Source: Catenulispora pinisilvae (GTDB lineage Bacteria; Actinomycetota; Actinomycetes; Streptomycetales; Catenulisporaceae). From it: a DNA stretch of 60,227 nucleotides. Shown one piece after another: positions 1-8,192 of the stretch. The notes under the pieces are model-generated. The model was not told the DNA's origin and ran no database searches. It worked only from the letters and a program-made list of their open reading frames with translations. The translations under genes were made by a program, and so were the position numbers. The stretch is taken from contig NZ_JAAFZA010000035.1 in NCBI RefSeq assembly GCF_015356865.1, positions 1 to 60,227 of the forward strand. The letters are read 5' to 3'. Numbering within the stretch: the stretch's first letter is position 1; each line of letters starts with the position of its first letter.

Positions 1-34
1 GGGCGGGTGGGCGGTTGGTGGTGCGCCGTTGCTG

Positions 35-1513
35 TTAGTCCGTCATGGTTTCGGGGGCGCCCAGGAGTCGTCGCGTCAGTGCGTGGCGGGAGCCGGTCAG
101 GACGGCTAGGGCCGCGTCCAGGTGGTCGGCGCTGACTCGGAGTGCGGTGGTTGGGATCTCGGCGGAGCCTGTTGCCAGTTGGTCCTGCTTGTCCAGGGAG
201 ATCAGTGTGGCTCGGCGTATCAGTTCTTTGATGAAGGAGGCTGTGACTCCGGCTGTTCGCTCGATCAGGCTGTCGGCGGTGCTGAGGTCCAGGTCCAGGC
301 CGCCTCGGTAGAGTTCCAGGAGGCGGGCGCGGCCGGTGGCGTCGGGGAGCGGGACCTCGACTGCGTGGTCGACGCGGCCCGGGCGCATTGCCAGCGCCGG
401 TTCCAGGACGTCTACGCGGTTGGTGGTGAGTAGGAAGGTGACGTCAGCGTCGCCGTCGAGGCCGTCCATCTCGTTGAGTAGTTGGAACAGGAGCGGGGTG
501 GCGTTCATGTGGTTCGAGCGGTCCTGGGCGATCAGGTCGACGTCCTCGACCACCACCAGTGCCGGCTGGAGGGCGCGGGCGATCTCGCAGGCCTGGCCGA
601 TCAGCCGCAGGGCGTTGGCGGTGAGGACCACGACTGTGGTCTCGGGGAGCCGGCTCATCAGGTACCTGACGGTGTGGGTCTTGCCGGTTCCGGGCGGGCC
701 GAAGAGCAGGACGCCGCGCTTGAGGTGCTGGCCGTGGGCCAGGAGTGCGGCCCGGTGCCGGTTCACGCCCAGGATCTGCGCCTCGATGCCCTCCAGCATG
801 CCGGGCGGCAGGATCAGCTCCTCGCGGGTCATCACCGGGCGCTCGTGGAAGGACAGGACGCTCTGGTGCGGGCCGAAGACCTCGGCGCCGAACTCGATGA
901 CGTGGCCGCGATAGACGCTGAACTCGACGGCCAGGCGGCGGATCTCGGCGGCGGCCTTCCGGGCCAGGGCGCGGTCGGAGCAGGCGATCTCCAGGCTGAC
1001 GTCCGGCTGCGGGCCGCGCTGTTCGGTGCCGCGCAACAGCAGTACCAGCGGCGGGCGCGGGTCCTCGGTGCGGTCGCCGTCGTCGGGGCCGTCCACGCCG
1101 TCCACGAGATACAGCCCGGCCTGGACGCAGGTCCGGGTCTGCTCGCCGGGGCCGATGGGCTGGTCGGTCACCGACACGCCGCCGACCGCCATGCCCTGCG
1201 CGCCGGAGGCGTGGAAGAGGTCTGACAGACCGAACATGCGGTGCCGGAAGCCGGCGATGCCGACCAGGCGGAACGGCGCGCCGTTGCGGGCCAGCCAGCG
1301 GTCCACGGCGCCCTGGACGTTGACGTGCTCGTAGGGCGCCCAGGTCACCGTGGTGACGGGCATGAGCGCGGCCTCAGGACCGAGGTGCGCGGTGAGGACT
1401 TCGGTGAGTCCCGGGGCGGCGTCCGGATCGGCATCGGCGTCGGGCTTGCCGACGATGACTGTGGCGACCTGGGAGCCGGACGACATCGGCAGTGATGACA
1501 TGGGATCCACCAT
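35..1513 (-). CDS. AAA+ ATPase
   Basis: This 492-residue protein has a C-terminal AAA+ module. Walker A GPPGTGKT is at about 272-279, Walker B (VVVEDVD) at about 319-325, sensor-1 TTNR at 363-366 and the second region of homology MRPGRVD at 376-382. The arrangement matches classical FtsH/Cdc48/BCS1-type AAA proteins, in which the Arg fingers act in a ring oligomer. Residues 1-240 form an N-terminal region I cannot assign, probably the substrate or partner-binding part. There is no transmembrane segment or protease domain. It lies 94 bp downstream of, and on the same strand as, the beta-helical membrane protein gene, so the two may be co-transcribed. The start is the ATG at 1513, with a weak SD; an in-frame ATG at 1501 is an alternative. 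ATPase assignment is firm, the substrate is unknown. Confidence 0.85.
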   Translation of the reverse strand: MVDPMSSLPMSSGSQVATVIVGKPDADADPDAAPGLTEVLTAHLGPEAALMPVTTVTWAPYEHVNVQGAVDRWLARNGAPFRLVGIAGFRHRMFGLSDLFHASGAQGMAVGGVSVTDQPIGPGEQTRTCVQAGLYLVDGVDGPDDGDRTEDPRPPLVLLLRGTEQRGPQPDVSLEIACSDRALARKAAAEIRRLAVEFSVYRGHVIEFGAEVFGPHQSVLSFHERPVMTREELILPPGMLEGIEAQILGVNRHRAALLAHGQHLKRGVLLFGPPGTGKTHTVRYLMSRLPETTVVVLTANALRLIGQACEIARALQPALVVVEDVDLIAQDRSNHMNATPLLFQLLNEMDGLDGDADVTFLLTTNRVDVLEPALAMRPGRVDHAVEVPLPDATGRARLLELYRGGLDLDLSTADSLIERTAGVTASFIKELIRRATLISLDKQDQLATGSAEIPTTALRVSADHLDAALAVLTGSRHALTRRLLGAPETMTD

Positions 1514-1607
1514 GCCAGTGGATCAGGATGCTGAACCAGAGGCGGCGGGAGGCTTACGGCTGGTCGACGGCTGACGGGCGGTTGACGGTCTACGCGCGGT
1601 CGACCGC

Positions 1608-3512
1608 TTACGCGCGGTTGACAGCCCGCGCGACGCCGGCGGCGATGGTGGTGGCGAGGATCCAGCCCGCGGCGGTGAGGAGGTAGGCGAGCCACTGATA
1701 GCCGCCGGTGGCGGTGTAGGCGTGGCCCTGGCCGAAGTTGATGACCGGCAGCAGCAGGTCCAGGGAGTAGATCAGGGCATTGAAAGGCGGAGCCTTGTCC
1801 GGGCCGAGGGGTACCGGATGGTGCACGCCGAACACGACGCAGCCGGTGATCAGCAACGCGGCCAGCCAGCCGAGGGCACGTTCGGGACGGTAGCCGTAGC
1901 CGACCGTGGCGTCCTGCACGAAGCCCCACGGACGAGCCGCCAGCGAGAGGGTACGGCGCCGGGCCCGCTGCTTGGCGAGCAGGACGCGGCGCGCTTCGCC
2001 GTCCAGACCCTGGCGCCGATAGACGGTGGCGAGTTGCTCGTAAGGGCCGGGACGGTAGCCGCCGGACTCGCGGGCCAGCCAGGCGATGCGCGCCGTGACC
2101 GGGCCGGGCTCGGTGATGCGGTCGTAGACGAAGCCGTCGAGGCAGAAGTGCGGGGCCCAGGCGGCGGGGTCGTCGTTGAGGACGCCGACTTGGGCGTTGG
2201 CGAGATGGATGCCGCCGGCGGGCGGGGCGGCGAAGCGGAGGGAGAGTTCGCCGGCACGGAGGTTGCCGAGGAGGAGGAGATCGGCGGCGGCACCAGGACT
2301 ACCAGAACCAGAACTAGCTATAGAGCCAGAGCCAGAGCCAGAACCAGCTATAGAGCCAGAACCAGGTACAGAGCCAGCGCTGCCGCCAGCAGCACCAGCC
2401 GTAATACCAGCAGCGCCGGAACCCGTGCCCGTGCCCGCGCCGCCACCCGGCAGCGTCACCACCGCCTCGCGAAAGTCCACATCGTTCGCCACCCGCGCGT
2501 TCGTGAACCGCACTTCACCGGCGGCGCGCATGCCCTGACAGCGCATCGAGCCGCCTATCTCGGCGTACTGCGCGTCCAGCGCGGCCTTGCCGTCGCCGTG
2601 CAGCGTCGCGGCGTCGAATCGTGCGTGGCCCTCGATGCGGGCGCCGGTGACGCGGACCAGCCCGTCGGCCTCGAAGCCGCGGTAGAACTGCACGTCGGCT
2701 CCGATCTTCGCCTGGTACGCCTCCAGTGCGGTGTCGCCGGGGTTGTTCAGTTTCGCGTTCGCCAGGCGTAGCAGGCCTTTGATGTCCGAGCCGGAGAAGC
2801 GGATCTTGCCCTCGGCGTGCAGGTCGTCGCCGATCAGGTCGCTGCCGACCTGTAAGCGGGCCGCGTCCAGGGCCATGCCGCCGGGGTTGCTGAGGGTGGC
2901 GCGCTCCAGGCTCATGATGCCGACCGCCTTGGCGTCGCGCAGGACCGCGGCGCCCTCGATCGTCGTGCCCCACAGCATCAGGTCGCCGCCGACGCGGACG
3001 CGCTCGGCGCGCAGGGCGACCTCGCCGGGGTTGCTCAGGACCGCGTCGGTGATCAGCAGCTCGCCGCCGATCTCGGCGTGGTCCAGTCGTACCCGGCCCT
3101 GGATCCGGGTCTTGTGCAGCACCATCGTGGCCTCGACGCGCGCCAGCGAGGCGTTCAGGCCGGCTAGTCGGGTGCCGCGCAGGTTGAGCCGGCGCAGCCG
3201 GGTGTCGTGCAGGTCGAGGTCGTCCTCGAAGTAGCAGCTCGCGAAGCTCAGGGAATAGCCCAGCTCCAGGTACTCCAGGTCCAGCGGCCCTGCCACCCGC
3301 GCGCCGACCACCCGCAGCGGCGCGCGCCGGTCGCCGGCCTCGTCGATCAGCCTTCTGATTAACTCGGCACGCAGCGTCCGCTCCGGGCCCCAGGTCGCCC
3401 CCGCCGCCGGATCATCGACTGCCGGGTCCCCGACAGCGAACGACGTGCGGCCGCCGGCCAGGAAGTCCGTCCGGACTTGCTTTTCGCTGGCGGTGAGTCC
3501 GGTGGGGCGCAT
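1608..3512 (-). CDS. Beta-helical repeat membrane protein
   Basis: This 634-residue protein has repeated segments of alternating hydrophobic and small residues at about 60-350 (for example LDLHDTRLRRLNLRG, GELLITDAVLSNPGEVAL). They resemble pentapeptide-type right-handed beta-helices. A Gly/Ser/Ala linker follows at about 355-410, then a conserved block (about 430-530) and at least two hydrophobic segments near the C-terminus (GWLAALLITGCVVFGV and WLAYLLTAAGWILATTIAAG). I recall similar actinobacterial proteins carrying the uninformative label membrane-associated oxidoreductase; no oxidoreductase motif is visible. The linker uses codons unusual here (ATA, TCT, AGT, GCT). Residue 51 is a TTA Leu codon (3360-3362), followed by AGA and AGG two codons later. 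Function is unknown; its likely partner is the downstream AAA+ ATPase. Confidence 0.8.
   Translation of the reverse strand: MRPTGLTASEKQVRTDFLAGGRTSFAVGDPAVDDPAAGATWGPERTLRAELIRRLIDEAGDRRAPLRVVGARVAGPLDLEYLELGYSLSFASCYFEDDLDLHDTRLRRLNLRGTRLAGLNASLARVEATMVLHKTRIQGRVRLDHAEIGGELLITDAVLSNPGEVALRAERVRVGGDLMLWGTTIEGAAVLRDAKAVGIMSLERATLSNPGGMALDAARLQVGSDLIGDDLHAEGKIRFSGSDIKGLLRLANAKLNNPGDTALEAYQAKIGADVQFYRGFEADGLVRVTGARIEGHARFDAATLHGDGKAALDAQYAEIGGSMRCQGMRAAGEVRFTNARVANDVDFREAVVTLPGGGAGTGTGSGAAGITAGAAGGSAGSVPGSGSIAGSGSGSGSIASSGSGSPGAAADLLLLGNLRAGELSLRFAAPPAGGIHLANAQVGVLNDDPAAWAPHFCLDGFVYDRITEPGPVTARIAWLARESGGYRPGPYEQLATVYRRQGLDGEARRVLLAKQRARRRTLSLAARPWGFVQDATVGYGYRPERALGWLAALLITGCVVFGVHHPVPLGPDKAPPFNALIYSLDLLLPVINFGQGHAYTATGGYQWLAYLLTAAGWILATTIAAGVARAVNRA
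2290..2400 (-). repeat. Low-complexity Ser/Gly linker repeat
   Basis: The segment is built from degenerate 6-bp units (gccaga/accaga on the + strand). It encodes an alternating Gly-Ser stretch interrupted by Ile-Ala in the beta-helical membrane protein. Base composition drops well below the surrounding gene, and ATA, AGT, TCT and GCT codons accumulate. It looks like a slippage-expanded interdomain linker. Confidence 0.7.
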
Positions 3513-3611
3513 GTGACGTTTCTATCGCGGCTCGGCCGGCTTGATCGAGTCCTGAGAGGCGTTCCCTTGTGTTTGACTCGCTGCTTCACCGGAAACGCCA
3601 GGGGGCCCACC

Positions 3612-4445
3612 ATGTCTGTCGGCATCACGTCCGTCGACACCACGTCCGTCGAACTGCCGCGCACGCTCGTCTTCTCCCCACGCGCCAACGACACCTCGCA
3701 CGTGCTGGCCTCGGTCGCGCAGCGTCGGGGACTGCTCACCGAGCACCTGACCGGCTGGCGCGTGCCGGAAGGGTTCCTGGTCGGTGGCCCCGCGCACTTG
3801 TACGCCGGCCCGCTGTTCGCCGACGCGGTCGCCGCCGAGCTCGGCATCGCGCTGCTGGAGCCGCCGGACGACTGGCTGACCCGGCTTCCGTACGAGGCGC
3901 TGCGCCGGGAGATCAGGATGCTGACGATGGCCCAGGCGTGGACGCTGCGCACGCCCGCGTTCCTGAAACCGCCTAACGACAAGAGTTTCCCGGCCCGTGT
4001 CTACCTCGATGGCACACAGCTGCCCGGGGCCGACGCCGTCGACGCAGACACCCCGGTGCTCGCCAGCGACCCGGTGACGTTCACGGTCGAGTTCCGGCTC
4101 TACGTCCTCGACGGCGAGATCGTCACCGGTGCGCAGTACGCGATCGACGGGGATCTGGACATCGAACCGCTGGACGGGCACGAGTCGGAGCAGCGGGTGC
4201 TCGGCTTCGCGAAGGACGTGTTGCGTGAGGCCGTCGACACGCTGCCCAGTGGTGTGGTGATGGATGTCGGGCTGATCGGCGGGGAGCCGGCGGTGATCGA
4301 GGCGAACGCGGCGTGGGCGTCCGGGCACTACGCGGCCGATCCCGAGCGGGTGCTGGACGTCGTGCTTCGCGCCGCGGGGCCGAGTGCCGAAGCCGGTGAG
4401 CGGGATCGACAGTTCGTCAGACCGGCCGCCGAGCGAGTTGATTGA
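3612..4445 (+). CDS. ATP-grasp domain protein
   Basis: A 277-residue cytoplasmic protein. Its central and C-terminal parts carry an ATP-grasp-like signature: FLKPPNDKSFPARVY (nucleotide-binding Lys strand), then TVEFRLYVLDGEIV, and near the end VVMDVGLIGGEPAVIEANAAW, where Asp, Glu and Asn are placed as metal ligands. This layout matches the DUF4343/R2K-type ATP-grasp families, which catalyse ATP-dependent carboxylate-amine ligation, often on peptides. The start is the ATG at 3612, preceded by AGGGGGCC; an upstream extension would overlap the divergent gene. The substrate is unknown, and no precursor peptide or ligase partner is obvious next to it. It stands alone between the beta-helix protein (divergent) and the RibD-C reductase (51 bp downstream). 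Confidence 0.75.
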   Translation: MSVGITSVDTTSVELPRTLVFSPRANDTSHVLASVAQRRGLLTEHLTGWRVPEGFLVGGPAHLYAGPLFADAVAAELGIALLEPPDDWLTRLPYEALRREIRMLTMAQAWTLRTPAFLKPPNDKSFPARVYLDGTQLPGADAVDADTPVLASDPVTFTVEFRLYVLDGEIVTGAQYAIDGDLDIEPLDGHESEQRVLGFAKDVLREAVDTLPSGVVMDVGLIGGEPAVIEANAAWASGHYAADPERVLDVVLRAAGPSAEAGERDRQFVRPAAERVD

Positions 4446-4495
4446 CCGCGCGTCGTACCCGGCGGCCGCCCCGCCCCCGATGCGACGATGACTGC

Positions 4496-5212
4496 ATGCC
4501 CGAGCGCCCCCACGTCATCCTCAGCGCCGCCATGTCCCTGGACGGCCACCTCGACGACACCACCCCCGACCGGCTCATGCTCTCCGACGACGCGGACTTC
4601 GACCGGGTGGACGCGCTGCGGGCGGCGTCGGACGCGATCATGGTCGGCGCCGAGACCATCCGGCGCGACGACCCGCGGCTCCTGATCCGCGACCCGGAAC
4701 GCCGGGCCGACCGGGTGCGGCGCGGCCTTGCGGAGCACCCGGTCAAGGTGACGGTGACCGGCGCCGGCGCGTTGGACCCCGCGGCACGCTTCTTCACGAC
4801 CGGCGGCCACAAGCTGGTCTACTGCGCCGATGCCGCGGTGCCGGCGCAGGCCGATCGGCTGGCCGCCGTGGAAGATACCGAGGTCGTCGCGGCGGGGGCG
4901 CTCGTCGATTTCCCCGGCATCCTCGCGGATCTGAGGGAACGCGGCGTCGAGCGGCTGATGGTCGAGGGCGGCAGTTCACTGCACACCCGGTTCCTCGCCG
5001 AAGACCTCGCCGACGAGATCCACCTGGCGATCGCCCCGTTCTTCGTCGGCGACGACCGGGCCCCGCGCTTCGTCCGGGCCGCCGAGTTCCCGCAGAACGC
5101 GCGGCACCGCATGACGCTGGCGGAGACCCGGCCGATCGGCGATCTGGTCTTTGTGCGCTACCTGATCAGCCACGTCAGCCAGGTCGGTCAAGTCAGCCAG
5201 GTCGGCGACTGA
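4496..5212 (+). CDS. RibD C-terminal domain / dihydrofolate reductase-like protein
   Basis: A 238-residue single-domain member of the RibD_C/DHFR-like fold. It opens with RPHVILSAAMSLDGHLDD, the typical first strand with the S-x-DG motif, continues with DAIMVGAETIRRDDPRL (the phosphosugar/NADPH loop of RibD reductases), and has RLMVEGGSSLHTRFL, the glycine-rich NADPH signature. There is no deaminase domain, so this is the reductase half only, as in many free-standing actinobacterial paralogues. The likely role is NADPH-dependent reduction of a pyrimidine- or pterin-like substrate; whether it serves riboflavin synthesis cannot be said. The ATG at 4496 lies where homologues begin; a TTG at 4442 would add a poor N-terminal extension. 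The last codons contain a QVSQVGQVSQVG mini-repeat. Confidence 0.85.
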   Translation: MPERPHVILSAAMSLDGHLDDTTPDRLMLSDDADFDRVDALRAASDAIMVGAETIRRDDPRLLIRDPERRADRVRRGLAEHPVKVTVTGAGALDPAARFFTTGGHKLVYCADAAVPAQADRLAAVEDTEVVAAGALVDFPGILADLRERGVERLMVEGGSSLHTRFLAEDLADEIHLAIAPFFVGDDRAPRFVRAAEFPQNARHRMTLAETRPIGDLVFVRYLISHVSQVGQVSQVGD

Positions 5213-5223
5213 CGCCACCGCTG

Positions 5224-5994
5224 TCAGCCACGACTGACGGCGCGCGGCCGTCCGAACCGGACCGGAACGCCCGGTGAGAACAGCACGCTGTCCGGCGGCC
5301 GGGCGGCGACGCCCGGCAAGCCCGCAGCGGCGACCAGATCCTCCTCGCACGCCAGCAGTTCCGCCTCGTACAGCGGCCAGCGGGGATGCGCGTTCGGCAT
5401 GTGCACCGTCCGGCCGCCGAGCGTGAAGTGCAGTCGCCAGCGGGCGGTCAGGAAGTGGTCCAGGGCGGTCGGTGCCTCGACGGCGGCACCGACCCGCACG
5501 CCGATCAGGCTCTTCGACGGCGGCAGGCCGGGCTCGCGGCGTCGGGAGGCGTACCAGTAGACGTCGTCGTGGTTGTAAGCGGACATGCGGGCCCAGCGGT
5601 ACGGCAGGCGGAAGGCCGAGCGCGCGGTGGCGACCGGCAGCATCCGGGACGCTTCCAGCGAGCGGAAGACGACGCCGCGGCGGCCCGCCGAGTCGACGGT
5701 GTACAGGCGCACGTTGGTCTCGGGGAACGTGCCGAGATAGGGCATCCCGGGCAGCGGCCACCAGCCGATCCGGTGCATGCGGAAGGCGATGAGGCCGACG
5801 TAGGTGACGCCGTCGATGAGGTCGGGCAGCACGCCGGCCGGCAGCAACGGGGCCACGGCTTCCGGATCGACGGCCCAGTGGAGAAAGGTCGCGTCGAGCC
5901 AGGACTGGGTCATCAGCGGCCGGCCGGGCAGCGGGGGCGGATCCGGCGTGACCGGTTCGGGCTCGCCTATTGGTACCGCCCCCGCCTCAGCCAT
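5224..5994 (-). CDS. DUF2071 (YqjF-like) protein
   Basis: A 256-residue protein with the DUF2071/YqjF signature. After a Pro-rich start it has MTQSWLDATFLHWAVDPEAV, then VTYVGLIAFRMHRIGW and FPETNVRLYTVD, then YRWARMSAYNHDDVYWYASRR and the closing LFSPGVPVRFGRPR. Family members are cytoplasmic proteins of about 230-250 residues with an acetoacetate decarboxylase-like fold and no settled function. It is convergent with the RibD-C gene (11 bp between stops) and follows the F420/PPOX gene on the same strand by 6 bp, so those two are probably one transcript. A second candidate start is the internal Met that precedes TQSWLD; the longer frame is kept because it is open and nearly abuts the upstream gene. 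Confidence 0.85.
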   Translation of the reverse strand: MAEAGAVPIGEPEPVTPDPPPLPGRPLMTQSWLDATFLHWAVDPEAVAPLLPAGVLPDLIDGVTYVGLIAFRMHRIGWWPLPGMPYLGTFPETNVRLYTVDSAGRRGVVFRSLEASRMLPVATARSAFRLPYRWARMSAYNHDDVYWYASRRREPGLPPSKSLIGVRVGAAVEAPTALDHFLTARWRLHFTLGGRTVHMPNAHPRWPLYEAELLACEEDLVAAAGLPGVAARPPDSVLFSPGVPVRFGRPRAVSRG

Positions 5995-6000
5995 CCCGCC

Positions 6001-6417
6001 TCAGACCCCCATGCCGTAAGCGTGCGTGACCCGGATCCGCAGCACCAACCGCTTGTCGGCGACCATCGCGGCCCGGTACTCGTCCCAGTCCGGGTGCTCC
6101 TTGCCGGACGCCGCCCGGTACAGCGCCACCAACTCCTCGACCGCCGCGTCGTCCGGTGACTGCGCGACCGCGGACAGTTCCGCTTCGCCGTCGTACACCG
6201 CGTACTGGTAGGTGTCCGGCTGCACCATCAGCGACACGCGCGGGTCGCGGCGCAGATTGTGGGTCTTGGCCCGGCCGTCGGTGATCGAGACGCGGACCAC
6301 CTGCTCGGCGGGGTCGTACGCGTAGTTGATCACCGACAGCTGGGGCCGCCCGTCCTTCTTGATAGTCGCGAGGGTGGCTTGGCCACGTTCCTTAAGGAGT
6401 TCCAAGAAGGCATCCAT
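6001..6417 (-). CDS. PPOX-class F420-dependent oxidoreductase
   Basis: A 138-residue split beta-barrel flavoprotein of the Rv1155/PPOX family. Visible motifs are RGQATLATIKKDGRPQLSVINYAYD at the start (cofactor phosphate-binding Lys/Arg and barrel strand), RAKTHNLRRDPRVSLMV (the typical K-x-x-N-L-x-x-x-P segment) and a C-terminal LVLRIRVTHAYG. Family members reduce substrates with F420H2, consistent with an actinomycete host. The length is normal for the family (130-150). It is divergent from the S33 lipoprotein gene, with only 42 bp between start codons, so the two promoters must share this gap. The physiological substrate cannot be inferred. Confidence 0.88.
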   Translation of the reverse strand: MDAFLELLKERGQATLATIKKDGRPQLSVINYAYDPAEQVVRVSITDGRAKTHNLRRDPRVSLMVQPDTYQYAVYDGEAELSAVAQSPDDAAVEELVALYRAASGKEHPDWDEYRAAMVADKRLVLRIRVTHAYGMGV

Positions 6418-6459
6418 ATCGTGATTCTAGGGTCAGGAAGAGGTGATACACATGAGCGC

Positions 6460-8103
6460 ATGAAGTCACTCGGGGCACCTCGGGGCCGGACCATATCCGT
6501 CGTGGCGATGCTGCTCGGCGCCACCCTGGTGGCCGGATGTACTTCCAGCGGCTCGGTCGGCGGCAGCGGCGGCTCTTCCGGCGGTTCGGGCGGTTCGGGC
6601 AGCGCCGGCAAGGCGGGCGCGTTGCCCAGCGGCAAGTTCAGCACGGTGCAGGCCTTCGACGCCCAGCAGATCTCCTGGGGCAAGTGCACCAGCGAGCCGT
6701 CCGACGACCCGACCGCGGACCTGAGCGCCTTCCAGTGCGGCACCGTCGACGTCCCCTTGGACTACACCAAGCCGTCGGGCAAGTACGTGGCGCTCGCCCT
6801 GGTGAAGTGGCCGGCCGCGAACCCGGCGACCAAGGTCGGCTCGCTGCTCACCAACCCCGGCGGCCCCGGCGCCTCCGGCGTGGACTTCGTCGAGGAGTCC
6901 AAGCAGGAGTTCGACGGCGCGCTGCACGCGCACTACGACATCATCGGGTTCGACCCGCGCGGTCTGGGCCGCAGCGACCCGATCGTCTGTCAGAGCGACA
7001 AGACCCAGGACGCGCTCGCCGAGCAGGATCCGCCGAAGGACCCGACGCAGCGTGCCGCCAAGGCCGAGCAGGACAGCAAGAACCTGGCCGCGGCCTGCGA
7101 GAAGAACTCCGGCGACCTGCTGCCCTACGTCGGCTCCAACTACGTCGCGCAGGACATGGACCTGATGCGCCAGGTCCTCGGCGACAAGAAGCTGAACTAC
7201 CTCGGCATCTCCTACGGCACCTACATCGGTTCCGTCTACGCCGAGGAGTTCCCGGCCAACGTCGGCCGCATGGTGCTGGACGGGGCCGTCGACCCGAACG
7301 CCGATCAGCTCCAGGCCAACGTCCAGCAGCAGCTCGGCTTCGAGCAGTCGCTGGAGAAGTTCGCCGGCGACTGCGTCACCAACTACGCCTCCTCGTGCCC
7401 GCTGTCCGGCACCCCGACGGCCGCCGCGCAGCAGCTCGGCCATTTCATCGACGGCCTTCAGGACCACCCGCTGCCGACCGACGACCCGAGCCGGCCGCTG
7501 GACCAGACGCTCGGCTGGACCGGCGTCATCATCGGGCTGTACGGCGACGTCGGCTCGGACTGGTGGAAGTACCTGCGCGAGGCGCTGACCAAGGCGATGA
7601 AGAGCGGCGACGGTTCGGACCTGTTGGCCGGGGCCGACCAGTACGACGGCCGGGACCAGTCAGGCCACTACAGCACCGAGCAGAACGGCTTGATAGCGGT
7701 GCGCTGCGCCGACTTCACCACCCCGACGCCCAGTGCCGCCGAAGTGCAGAGCGCGTACAACCAGCTCAAAACCGGGGCGTCGATCCTCAACTCCAATCTG
7801 GCCCCCGGGGACCTGGCGCAGCCGATGTGCGCGGACTGGCCCTTCCAGACCCAGGAGAAGCCCCACGTGATCAAGGCTCAGGGGTCGGACACGATCCTGG
7901 TCGTGGGCACCACCGCGGACCCGGCCACGCCCTACCAGAACGCTGTGAACCTGGCCAACGGCTTCGCCGACGCGCGGCTGCTGACCCGGGTCGGCACCGG
8001 GCACGCCGCGTTCGGCAGCGGCAACCAGTGCGCGCAGTCGGCGATGGAGGCGTACCTGGTGAGCGGTACGTTGCCGCCGGTGGGGGAGCGTTGCACGGCG
8101 TGA
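6460..8103 (+). CDS. Secreted S33-family alpha/beta-hydrolase lipoprotein (tripeptidyl aminopeptidase-like)
   Basis: A 547-residue lipoprotein. The signal peptide ends in a lipobox LVAGC with lipidated Cys27. It is followed by a Ser/Gly-rich spacer to about 55, which probably tethers the enzyme outside the membrane. The alpha/beta-hydrolase core shows LLTNPGGPGASGVDF (oxyanion HGGPG-like), DPRGLGRSDP, the nucleophile elbow GISYGTYIG with Ser251, TADPATP with Asp487, and GTGHAAFG with His515. This matches the Streptomyces tripeptidyl aminopeptidase (SlpD/E-like) family, which trims N-terminal tripeptides. The C-terminal part corresponds to the TAP-like domain. The ATG at 6460 is chosen because the signal peptide starts there, although its SD is poor; the preceding frame overlaps the divergent flavoprotein gene. 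Confidence 0.9.
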   Translation: MKSLGAPRGRTISVVAMLLGATLVAGCTSSGSVGGSGGSSGGSGGSGSAGKAGALPSGKFSTVQAFDAQQISWGKCTSEPSDDPTADLSAFQCGTVDVPLDYTKPSGKYVALALVKWPAANPATKVGSLLTNPGGPGASGVDFVEESKQEFDGALHAHYDIIGFDPRGLGRSDPIVCQSDKTQDALAEQDPPKDPTQRAAKAEQDSKNLAAACEKNSGDLLPYVGSNYVAQDMDLMRQVLGDKKLNYLGISYGTYIGSVYAEEFPANVGRMVLDGAVDPNADQLQANVQQQLGFEQSLEKFAGDCVTNYASSCPLSGTPTAAAQQLGHFIDGLQDHPLPTDDPSRPLDQTLGWTGVIIGLYGDVGSDWWKYLREALTKAMKSGDGSDLLAGADQYDGRDQSGHYSTEQNGLIAVRCADFTTPTPSAAEVQSAYNQLKTGASILNSNLAPGDLAQPMCADWPFQTQEKPHVIKAQGSDTILVVGTTADPATPYQNAVNLANGFADARLLTRVGTGHAAFGSGNQCAQSAMEAYLVSGTLPPVGERCTA

Positions 8104-8192
8104 GCCGGTCGTGAGAGAGATCGCACGCGGGAACCCATTTTCGCCGTGACCCGTTTAGGATCGCGGAAGGTTCAACGATATGGGGGACACCC

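Noticed and set aside
1608..3512. Oxidoreductase label for the beta-helical membrane protein
   Set aside because: No nucleotide-binding fold, metal or flavin motif is visible; repeats and membrane helices dominate.
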